DNA of 52,369 bases, from positions 1-52,369 of the forward strand of contig JANQGV010000018.1 in NCBI GenBank assembly GCA_028282925.1, written 5' to 3'. The translations under genes and the position numbers were made by a program. This document shows positions 20,423 through 28,474 of the stretch, piece after piece. The notes below the pieces were generated by a model. That model was given only the letters and a program-made list of their open reading frames with translations, was not told the DNA's origin and ran no database searches. Each line of letters begins with the position of its first letter. The stretch's first letter is position 1. The stretch is from Thermodesulfobacteriota bacterium. GTDB lineage: Bacteria > Desulfobacterota > WTBG01 > CAIYCZ01 > CAIRTM01.

Positions 20423-20701
20423 CGGTAGGAGGTCTTTTGACAGACAATCGTGGAGGACAAAAACGTCGCTCTCATGAAGAGAATCCATGGTTTTGGAATT
20501 TTTATGTTCTTAGTATTAATTATTCTCAAAAAGACCGTAGGATTATATTAACTGGGCAACCCCTTCTTGAATTACAATGGTGTTGACAATTTGTTTATAA
20601 CGTGTTAATTTCCTATAACTTTTCTAACCATCCTGTATGAACAGTATTCCAGCATACTTACAGACCATACGGCTTTCCGGGCGCCTGGAGTGGAGGGACG
20701 A

Positions 20702-21940
20702 GTGGAGTTACAACCAAGGGCATACAAAAAAATCCAGCAGCTTGTAGGTAAGGGCGTAGATATCCCCAACCCGTTAACGCTTGATATCGGTGATGATGTC
20801 GACATTGAGCGGATTTCGTCCAGGGGGGTGAGGATATACCCGGGCTGTAGGATATACGGCGGACAGACCGTCATCAGCGAAGGCGCTCAGCTTGGCAGTG
20901 AAGGCCCCGTGACCGTCCAGAACTGCTTCATCGGGCCTGAAGTTTCACTGAAGGGCGGTTTTTTCAATAAAGCCGTGTTCCTGGAAAAAGCACATATGGG
21001 CCTCGGCGCCCATGTTCGTGAAGGCTCCATCCTGGAGGAGGAAGCCAACGGGGCTCATTGTGTGGGCCTCAAACAGACCATTCTTTTTCCGTTCGTTACC
21101 CTGGGAAGCCTGATCAATTTCTGCGACTGCCTGATGGCGGGCGGCACCAGCCGCAAAGACCACAGCGAGGTGGGCAGCTCCTATATCCATTTCAACTTCA
21201 CCCCGGACGGTAATAAGACGACCGCGTCCCTGATGGGCGATGTGCCCCGGGGGGTTATGCTGAATCAGCCCCCGATTTTTCTGGGCGGCCAGGGCGGCAT
21301 GGTGGGGCCGACGCGCATCGGGTTCGGCTGCGTGTCAGTTGCCGGTACCATTCTCCGCAAGGATACCCTGGATGACGGCAAACTGATTGTGGGCAAAACC
21401 TATCCCGAAGCGGTGATGGATGTGAGCCCCAATGCCTATGCCGGGCTTGTGCGGCTTGTCAAAAATAATGTTATCTATTTGGCAAATCTTGCGGCCCTTG
21501 ACCTGTGGTATCGTTTTGTGAGGCAGCCCTTTTTCAGCCGCCAGGAGCTGGGCGACCTCATGTATGCCGGTGCGCTCGGCAACCTGCAGGCGGCCAGAAA
21601 CGAGCGGACCAAGCGTCTCCTTGCGCTGGCGGAAAAAGTACCGGTGCGCGGGGAAGAGGGGTCCCGCAGCCGAACAGAACAGCGCCGCTACGAGGTGCAT
21701 TCCGCCATGGGTCGCGTATGCACCCTGTTTGATCAGCCGGATGAAACCGTGGCCCGGGAGAAGCGCGACGGCTTTTTAGCCGATTTTGAGGGCTGTCGGG
21801 GAGAAAACAGGTATGTAGCCGCTGTTCAGAGTATGCCGCCCGCTGTATCGGCTGCCGGTACTGCCTGGCTGCAGGATGTGGTGGATGAGTATTGCAAGCG
21901 GGCCGCGGCATTACTGCCGTCGCTTAATCTGTTTCAATAA
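20702..21940 (+). CDS. Left-handed beta-helix protein related to UDP-GlcNAc pyrophosphorylase / GlmU acyltransferase domain
   Basis: Hexapeptide-like repeats RGVRIYPGCRIYGGQTVISEGAQLGSEGPVTVQNCFIGPEV; followed by glmM; GTG start (20690 or 20702). Confidence 0.7.
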   Translation: MELQPRAYKKIQQLVGKGVDIPNPLTLDIGDDVDIERISSRGVRIYPGCRIYGGQTVISEGAQLGSEGPVTVQNCFIGPEVSLKGGFFNKAVFLEKAHMGLGAHVREGSILEEEANGAHCVGLKQTILFPFVTLGSLINFCDCLMAGGTSRKDHSEVGSSYIHFNFTPDGNKTTASLMGDVPRGVMLNQPPIFLGGQGGMVGPTRIGFGCVSVAGTILRKDTLDDGKLIVGKTYPEAVMDVSPNAYAGLVRLVKNNVIYLANLAALDLWYRFVRQPFFSRQELGDLMYAGALGNLQAARNERTKRLLALAEKVPVRGEEGSRSRTEQRRYEVHSAMGRVCTLFDQPDETVAREKRDGFLADFEGCRGENRYVAAVQSMPPAVSAAGTAWLQDVVDEYCKRAAALLPSLNLFQ

Positions 21941-21970
21941 TCAGCATATGAAATACGGGAGGGACAGTCT

Positions 21971-23323
21971 ATGGGAAAATTGTTCGGCACGGACGGTATC
22001 AGAGGCGAAGCCAACCGCTATCCGATGGATGCCATGATGGCCTTTACGGTGGGCCAGGCGGTAACCCATACCCTGAAGAAGGAGAACCACCGCACCAGGA
22101 TTATCATCGGGAAAGACACACGCATATCCGGGTATATGCTCGAGAGTGCTCTTGAGTCGGGTATAACCTCCATGGGAGGTAATCCCTACCTGGTGGGTGT
22201 GCTGCCCACCCCGGGTATCGCCTTTATCACCGAATGCATGCGCGCCGATGCCGGTATTGTTATTTCGGCTTCCCACAACCCCTACCAGGACAACGGTATC
22301 AAGCTTTTTTCGGGTACCGGCTATAAACTGTCGGACGAGCAGGAAGAAGTTATCGAAAAACTCATCATGGAAGGCAACCTGCCCGACATGGTGCCGCCGG
22401 CCCATGATATGGGTCAGGCCTTTCGGATCGATGACGTGCACGGTCGCTATATCGTTTTCCTGAAGAACACATTCCCCCGGGACCTTTCCATGGAAGGTAT
22501 GAAGATTGTTATCGATGCCTCTAACGGTGCTACTTACAAAGTTGCGCCGGAAATGTTTTTTGAGCTGGGAGCGAAGCTCGATGTTATTCATAACACCCCC
22601 GACGGCCTCAATATCAACGAAAACTGTGGTTCCCAGCACACGGTCGATCTCAGGAAGAGAGTGGTTGAGAACGGCGCTGCCGTGGGGATCGCTTTTGACG
22701 GCGACGGCGACCGGCTCATCGCGGTTGATGAAAAGGGTAATGAAATTTCCGGCGACCAGATACTGCTCATCTGCGCCAAGATGCTCAAAGACCAGAATAT
22801 GCTGCAAAACGACCTGGTGGTCAGCACTATTATGAGCAACCTCGGTTTTGTGGTGGCCTGTAAAAAATACGGCTTTACCCACCACGCCGCACAGGTCGGC
22901 GACCGTTACGTGCTGGAGGATATGCAGCGACTGGGTGGCGTTATCGGCGGGGAAGATTCGGGACATATGATTTTCCTGGATCATCATACCACCGGCGACG
23001 GTATCCTGACGGCCCTGCAGTTGATTGCAGCCATGGTCCGGTCCGGCAAACCGCTTTCCGAACTGGCGAAGCTTATGGACGTGTTTCCCCAGGAGCTTAT
23101 AAATATTGAAGTATCAAGCAAGCCCGATATCGCAACGCTTCCCTCAGTGACCGAGGCCATCCGGCAGGTTGAAGAGGAACTGGGTGAGGAGGGGCGGGTG
23201 CTGGTGCGCTATTCCGGCACCCAGAATATCTGCCGGGTTATGGTTGAGGGACCCACCGACGAAAAGACTCGCAGAAGTTGTGAGCAGATTGCCGAAGCGG
23301 TTAAGGAATCTATCGGACAATAA
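21971..23323 (+). CDS. glmM: Phosphoglucosamine mutase
   Basis: MGKLFGTDGIRGEAN, GIVISASHNPYQDNGIK, AFDGDGDRLIAVDEKG, VRYSGTQNICRVMVEG. Confidence 0.94.
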   Translation: MGKLFGTDGIRGEANRYPMDAMMAFTVGQAVTHTLKKENHRTRIIIGKDTRISGYMLESALESGITSMGGNPYLVGVLPTPGIAFITECMRADAGIVISASHNPYQDNGIKLFSGTGYKLSDEQEEVIEKLIMEGNLPDMVPPAHDMGQAFRIDDVHGRYIVFLKNTFPRDLSMEGMKIVIDASNGATYKVAPEMFFELGAKLDVIHNTPDGLNINENCGSQHTVDLRKRVVENGAAVGIAFDGDGDRLIAVDEKGNEISGDQILLICAKMLKDQNMLQNDLVVSTIMSNLGFVVACKKYGFTHHAAQVGDRYVLEDMQRLGGVIGGEDSGHMIFLDHHTTGDGILTALQLIAAMVRSGKPLSELAKLMDVFPQELINIEVSSKPDIATLPSVTEAIRQVEEELGEEGRVLVRYSGTQNICRVMVEGPTDEKTRRSCEQIAEAVKESIGQ

Positions 23324-23350
23324 TTAACTTACCGTTTTTTAATGCATTTT

Positions 23351-23381
23351 GAGCAGGGTTTTTAAAAACCCTGCTTTTTTT
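23351..23381 (+). terminator. Intrinsic terminator after glmM
   Basis: GCAGGGTTTTTAAAAACCCTGCTTTTTTT. Confidence 0.9.
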
Positions 23382-23439
23382 GTATCGATGCCCGGTATAT
23401 CTGCTTTCTCCACAATAAAAAAAATCTAAAAAACACATT

Positions 23440-23630
23440 TTCATGTAAGAAAAGCCGTACAGATTCGTATTATAGAGTAAAAGCACCGTAAAGCAGTGCT
23501 GCTCATGGCCGGTGATTTTTTGTAGTACATGGTGAGTTCTTTTGTATTGCGTAATGTGACAAAGGCGCTGAGGGGCAAGGCATGCAAATTGTTTAGCGCC
23601 TTTGTTACGTTACGTTACGTTACGTTACGT
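23440..23630 (+). ncRNA. Candidate structured leader/RNA, copy A of a two-copy family flanking the LRR-like gene
   Basis: 19-bp stem 23551-23569 / 23595-23613 with only G-U wobbles on + strand; shares TGTAAGAAAA..TTCGTATT and GCGCTGAGGGGCAA with copy B. Confidence 0.5.
23604..23630. repeat. Short tandem repeat (GTTAC)x5
   Basis: GTTACGTTACGTTACGTTACGTTACGT. Confidence 0.95.
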
Positions 23631-23861
23631 TTTTTGAGCGTGTTCTTTTTGGTATGTACATCTCTCCAGAAGGCCCCTGGTATAGTAACGGTGTTATGTG
23701 AACGTTATGCCGCGCGTATCGGTACTATGCAGCAAAAAAAGATGTCCACCTTGATGTCCGTCGGCCGCCACAGGCCCACGTCGAAAGCCACGTTATGCCC
23801 CACCTTAGCCGGTAAAACCTGAACTGTATTAAGGGTCCCGAAAAATGAATCGGCCAGCATT

Positions 23862-25025
23862 ATGAAGAGAATAAAAAGGTTTCTTTGCGCCTTTCTTACA
23901 TACACGTTGTTCTGTATTGTATATGGCGGTTTGATGAAACAGACACCGGTATGGAAGGGGGACTGCGCCATACATGGCAGCGAGGATGTTGCGGCCCTGG
24001 CCGGGTTCAGGGAAGTAACCGGTGATTTGCAGATCGGCGGTTCCGGGGCCCAAGGGTTGGAAATGTATACCACATTCGAAACGCTTGCCGGACTTGAAAC
24101 GCTTAGGAGGGTTGGGGGTAATGTCCGGATCAGCTATAACGGAGCCTTGGCCGGTTTGCGCGGCCTTGAAGGTCTCTGCAGTGTCGGCGGATATATCATG
24201 ATAAGCAATAATCCCGCCCTTGCCGGCCTGAACGGCCTTGAAAACCTCACCGGCACAGGAGGCAGTGTCTATATAAATCACAACCACGCTCTCAAAACCC
24301 TGCATGGTCTGGATAGTCTTGTGCAGGTGGACGGAAATTTGTCTATCTATAATAATGATGCTTTGACTGATTTGCACGGTCTTGAAAGTCTTACCGAGGT
24401 TGAGGGTTTTTTGACGATCAGCAATAACGATAAGCTGGTTGACCTGAAACCGCTCGCGCATCTCACCAGCGTGGGCGCTAGTGTCACCATATGCAAAAAC
24501 AATGCGTTGAAAAATCTGAAAGGCCTGGAGGACCTCACCAGGGTGTTCGGAAGCATCATCATAAGTGGTAACGCTTCGCTTGCTGGCCTGGAAGGCCTGA
24601 ACAACATACGTACCATCGACGGAAATCTTGACATAGACAACAATGACGCTTTAACCGATCTTGACGCTCTATCTTTTCTCAGGAACGTGGGTGGTAGCTT
24701 GAGCATAGAGTATAATGATGCTCTTTGTCTTCTGAAAGGCCTGGAAGGGCTTACCCGTTTGGGGAAAGAACTCCATGTGCACTACAATGGCGCCGTAACG
24801 AACCTCTGCGGGTTGTATAGTGTAACGCCCAGGGGCAGGCAGGTAAATCTGTATCACAACGATGCTCTTTCCATGGACACGGCCTATGCCCTGGAAACAC
24901 AGCTCAGAAGAAACGGGTTTGCCGGTGAAGTCGCTATCTATAACAACAACGGCTCCGGATTTGTTGCCTGCGAAACCCTGGCCGACTTGTCGCCGCTTTC
25001 TTCGTCGTCTGCAGACAAACTGTAA
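23862..25025 (+). CDS. Secreted receptor-L-domain / leucine-rich-repeat-like protein
   Basis: Signal-like N-terminus; ~11 tandem ~23-aa repeats of type GNLSIYNNDALTDLHGLESLTEV. Confidence 0.75.
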   Translation: MKRIKRFLCAFLTYTLFCIVYGGLMKQTPVWKGDCAIHGSEDVAALAGFREVTGDLQIGGSGAQGLEMYTTFETLAGLETLRRVGGNVRISYNGALAGLRGLEGLCSVGGYIMISNNPALAGLNGLENLTGTGGSVYINHNHALKTLHGLDSLVQVDGNLSIYNNDALTDLHGLESLTEVEGFLTISNNDKLVDLKPLAHLTSVGASVTICKNNALKNLKGLEDLTRVFGSIIISGNASLAGLEGLNNIRTIDGNLDIDNNDALTDLDALSFLRNVGGSLSIEYNDALCLLKGLEGLTRLGKELHVHYNGAVTNLCGLYSVTPRGRQVNLYHNDALSMDTAYALETQLRRNGFAGEVAIYNNNGSGFVACETLADLSPLSSSSADKL

Positions 25026-25069
25026 CCAGTAGGCTGTGATGGGCTTCCTAAAACATTCACAACGTGTCA

Positions 25070-25250
25070 TTTTTTTGTAAGAAAACCCGAACCTGGTTCG
25101 TATTGTATATTAAAATTGATGGTTCATACACGTATGGCCGAAGATTTTTTGTGGTGCCAGTTGGTTTTCCTATGTGTTGCTTGACGTAACAGGGGCGCTG
25201 AGGGGCAAAATGCAACAAAAAGATTGGCGTCTTTGTTGCGTCGAGCTTTC
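25070..25250 (+). ncRNA. Candidate structured leader/RNA, copy B
   Basis: 20-position stem CTTGACGTAACAGGGGCGCT / GGCGTCTTTGTTGCGTCGAG in which every non-Watson-Crick position is G-U on the + strand. Confidence 0.5.
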
Positions 25251-25319
25251 CAACCGGCCATTAGTTTTTAATGAGGGTAGTGCCTCTCCTTACTCCCCCC
25301 TGGAGAGTGACCTAGCAGT

Positions 25320-25379
25320 AGATGCGCCTTTTAGCTCGTGTACTAACCCCACACGGACCTAGAGGGCGCATCTTTTTTT
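25320..25379 (+). terminator. Branched hairpin ending in T8; terminator or small-RNA 3' end
   Basis: AGATGCGCC...CTCGTGT...ACACGGA...GGCGCATCTTTTTTTT. Confidence 0.7.
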
Positions 25380-25900
25380 TGCATATGTAGGATACCCTTT
25401 TCATGTGGATCATGTGTAAACCTGATTGTTATACATTCGTTATGTATATTTCATGAACCAGGGAATGTTTCACGCCGAGAATTAAAATAACGGTGTGCAT
25501 TTATAAAAGATTAAAAAAGCTGAACAATAAATTGATACCTAACCACTGATTGATGAGTATTTATACTTAATTTTTCAAGAAATACTTACTAATAGTTGAA
25601 TTAATTTCTTTTTTGTGCTATTTTTTATACAAATAGAAACCGCAGTTTTGCGAATCTATATGCTTTGCTGTGGTTGTGCGACATTTCTAGAGGGGCAATC
25701 ACATCTTAAAAGGTATCCTAATATTTTTTTGTGCCCTGTATATCCACGTAATCTCATAGGTGAAATTCGTTGAGAACGCACGCTTATACATTGTATGTGC
25801 GTTCCAGATGTAAGAATATACACCTGGTTGTTTTTTTGTGTTTTTGTAACTTTAAGGCGCGATGCCCATAAAACATAAGATGATCTTTTAAGGTGTTGTT

Positions 25901-26200
25901 ATGAAAGGGTTTAAAACCAAAATTTGCAGTCTGTTGGTTTTAATGGTTGTTATTTTACCGCTATCAGCATATCTATTATATTTACTGCTGATTAAAAATT
26001 TCTTTGTTGGGTTGATATTTGGGTCGATGTTTGGCTTAGGTTTTATAATATTGTTGCTGATGTGGAAACGAGGTGTCAAAGATAGAATGATTATATATAA
26101 ACTATTGCAAAGAAAAAAAATTGAAGATAGGTTTGATGTACCGGTAGACGGCAATGGATTGCCCCCTAAAACAATAATCGATGAAACGAATAATACATAA
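25901..26200 (+). CDS. Small two-TM membrane protein of unknown function
   Basis: 99 aa; hydrophobic LLVLMVVILPLSAYLLYLLLI and FFVGLIFGSMFGLGFIILLLMW then charged tail. Confidence 0.55.
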   Translation: MKGFKTKICSLLVLMVVILPLSAYLLYLLLIKNFFVGLIFGSMFGLGFIILLLMWKRGVKDRMIIYKLLQRKKIEDRFDVPVDGNGLPPKTIIDETNNT

Positions 26201-26360
26201 ACACGAGCTCTTTTTTTCCCTCTCCGAGATTTGATGTGCAGAACCGCACGACTCACAACTATGAATGGTGTCCCCATCCTGCACGGTCCGGTTAATGCCA
26301 CGGCGCGGCTGGTCTATGGGGGGTTGTCCGCTACGCTACAACAAGAATAGCATGTGTATA

Positions 26361-26393
26361 GGAGGCAGAGGCCTTTTAAGCTTCTGCCTTTTT
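26361..26393 (+). terminator. Intrinsic terminator
   Basis: AGGCAGAGGCCTTTTAAGCTTCTGCCTTTTTT. Confidence 0.7.
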
Positions 26394-26814
26394 TGCGTCT
26401 GGAAGAAATATGCACAAATTAATTGGTTTTTTATGGAGGAGACAGAAATATGTAGATTGTGGTTAAAACTCTGGGCCTAAATGGAAATTCGCTTTTTAAT
26501 CTTTCTTAGCTATTGCCTATTTTTATAAGAATGTCTGAAGCGGTTTGATTTAAAATTATAAAAATCATATGGATGAATGATGTTATCTAACACATAACCG
26601 GTAAACAATGTTTTTTCTGCAATCACCGCGTCAACACATGTGGTGCGTTTTAACAATAACTTAATGGGGGTTTAATTCCAGCTTAATGCTGTCCTCCTAC
26701 ATTGTAACAAAATACAGGTTACGACAGCACAGCATGCTACAAGATATTGGTTGGTTCGAAACCGGTAAAGCTCATTAAAAAAAATCACTGTATGAATTTT
26801 GTTTAGTTCCACCT

Positions 26815-26926
26815 ATACCATGATAAAGCCACACCTCGAGTAATCGGGGGTCGGAAAGTCACGGATCCTGTAGGTGATAAGGGATGGCCGGGCCGCCAGA
26901 GTAAACTGGGTGGCCCGGTTTTTTTA
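26815..26926 (+). promoter_or_regulatory. Candidate GEMM-like (c-di-GMP-I type) riboswitch followed by intrinsic terminator
   Basis: ATAAAGCC...CTCGAGTAATCGGGG (GNRA-type loop) GTCGGAAAGTCACGGATCC...GGGATGGCCGGGCCGCC resembles the GEMM core; CCGGGCCGCC/GGGTGGCCCGG + T7 terminator follows. Confidence 0.4.
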
Positions 26927-26938
26927 TTGAGGAAAAAA

Positions 26939-27048
26939 GTTTGATGGGGCCTGGCGCCAACCGTTCCCCATCTTACGCTGAGTCCAGCAACATGATACTG
27001 CAAAAGGTAACGTTTTTTTGTCTTCAGAATCGGGTGCGGCTTTTTTTT
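26939..27048 (+). ncRNA. Tandem structured RNA candidate, copy 1 (divergent)
   Basis: GATGGGG-CCTGGCGCCAACCGTT-CCCCATC hairpin with conserved loop, TGAGTCCAGCAACATGA, GGTAACG, ends TGCGGCTTTTTTTT. Confidence 0.6.
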
Positions 27049-27180
27049 ATGCCATCGAAACACACACCTGCACCGTGAATTGAGATATGGTTAAGATGAC
27101 AAATCGTTTTCCGTTACCTGGCGGGGGATTTCAACAGCAAGCATTATAAACGAGTAACAAATACAAAGTGTATAAAAAAA

Positions 27181-27290
27181 GTCCGATAGAACCTGGCGCC
27201 AACCGTTTCCTATCGGACCGTGAGTCCGGCACCATGAAGCCGAAACAGTAACGGCTGTTCTGTATGCGGAATCAGGCGCGGCCTTTTTTA
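27181..27290 (+). ncRNA. Tandem structured RNA candidate, copy 2
   Basis: GTCCGATAG...CTATCGGAC hairpin with loop CCTGGCGCCAACCGTT; TGAGTCCGGCACCATGA; GCCG-AAACAGTAA-CGGC; ends GCGCGGCCTTTTTT. Confidence 0.65.
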
Positions 27291-27433
27291 TTACTAGATC
27301 GAAACTTCAGGGCGGTAACTTGAATTAAGTTTTAGTTAATTTGATAAAAATGACTTCATGGGTAACCGACAAGAATTTTAGTAGACTATCAGAAGCATTA
27401 TTGTTGCAAAGGCTGTAAGGGTACATAAAAAAA

Positions 27434-27542
27434 GTCCGATAGGACCTGGCGCCAACCGTTTCCTATCGGACCGTGAGTCCGGCACCATGAAACCGAAACA
27501 GTAACGGCTGTTCTGTATGCGGAATCAGGCGCGGCCTTTTTT
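27434..27542 (+). ncRNA. Tandem structured RNA candidate, copy 3 (leader region of csgE)
   Basis: Nearly identical to copy 2; perfect 11-bp stem GTCCGATAGGA/TCCTATCGGAC; ends GCGCGGCCTTTTTT 62 bp before csgE. Confidence 0.65.
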
Positions 27543-27603
27543 ATATATAACTATTTTTTAAAATAAAATCAAGTAGATGGTGAACCTCGTGCACAGCTCC
27601 ATA

Positions 27604-28005
27604 ATGAAAATACTTGTACCGGCCATACTGCTCTGGACATGTTTCGCGCCCTGTTCAACCGTTGCATCGGATACGGAAATAGACGGGCTCGTCATCGATC
27701 AGACCCAGACCCGTATCGGATATGAGTTCTACAGCACGTTTAGCCTGCACTGGGAAGCTCCGGTTCAGAATGGTGTTGATGATTACACCATTACCGTTAT
27801 TGAACGTGCCAGTCCCCAGTGGGGAAGCTGGATATGGATAAAAATTAACGACGCTTATATGTACCGCAAGATACTGCAGCCGCGCCAGGGTGAAGTTGAA
27901 AATGAGGCCCGCAAGGCGGTGGGTACTGTAAAGAAATACCTGGTTACTGAATATCTCTACCAGAAGAAGCTGCTGGATGAAGATATGAGTGAAAGTGGTA
28001 TATAG
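27604..28005 (+). CDS. csgE: Curli assembly/transport component CsgE
   Basis: EIDGLVIDQTQTRIGYEFYSTFSLHWEAPV...DYTITVIERASPQWGSWIWIKIND matches the CsgE family. Confidence 0.9.
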   Translation: MKILVPAILLWTCFAPCSTVASDTEIDGLVIDQTQTRIGYEFYSTFSLHWEAPVQNGVDDYTITVIERASPQWGSWIWIKINDAYMYRKILQPRQGEVENEARKAVGTVKKYLVTEYLYQKKLLDEDMSESGI

Positions 28006-28038
28006 GCACCTATTTTTAAAAGGAGGAGACGGAGGAAT

Positions 28039-28461
28039 ATGAAAAAACAACTGTTGATATCATTACTTATAGCCTTTGGGGCGCTGTTGTGCACGTCGGC
28101 CTTTGCAACCGAACTGGTATACACACCGGTGAATCCCTCGTTCGGGGGCAGCCCGCTCAATGGTTCGTGGATGCTGGGACAGGCCCAGGCCCAGAACCGG
28201 TTTACCGACAGCCGGGGGCGCGGAAGCCGGGAGTCCAAGTCGTTCGGGCAGCGCCTGGCCGAAGATGTTGTACGGCGTGTAACCAATCGGACCGAGCGGG
28301 AAATTCTGGATGCCATATTCAACCAGGACTCGTCTCTCGGCTCGGCCGATTTCGGCACCTATGGCGGCGACATGTATACGGATGAAGTAACCATCAATAT
28401 TGATGTCTATCAGTATGGTGACGGCAATTCAGCAATGATCGATTCGCCGTACTCGTACTAA
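28039..28461 (+). CDS. csgF: Curli assembly protein CsgF
   Basis: TELVYTPVNPSFGGSPLNGSWMLGQAQAQN signature; RBS GGAGGAGACGGAGG. Confidence 0.9.
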   Translation: MKKQLLISLLIAFGALLCTSAFATELVYTPVNPSFGGSPLNGSWMLGQAQAQNRFTDSRGRGSRESKSFGQRLAEDVVRRVTNRTEREILDAIFNQDSSLGSADFGTYGGDMYTDEVTINIDVYQYGDGNSAMIDSPYSY

Positions 28462-28474
28462 TTGAGGAGGGATA

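Noticed and set aside
23529-23822. 97-aa ORF spanning the GTTAC repeat
   Set aside because: Runs through the hairpin and microsatellite, no RBS or domain, low-complexity TLRYVTLRY; regulatory RNA is a better explanation.
26200-26345. Possible group II intron domain V/VI remnant (GAACCGCACGACTCA on the reverse strand)
   Set aside because: Only a short resemblance, no intron-encoded protein or convincing domain V hairpin.
26803-27063. 86-aa minus-strand ORF across the riboswitch/terminator region
   Set aside because: Overlaps two terminators and copy 1 of the structured RNA; coding is unlikely.
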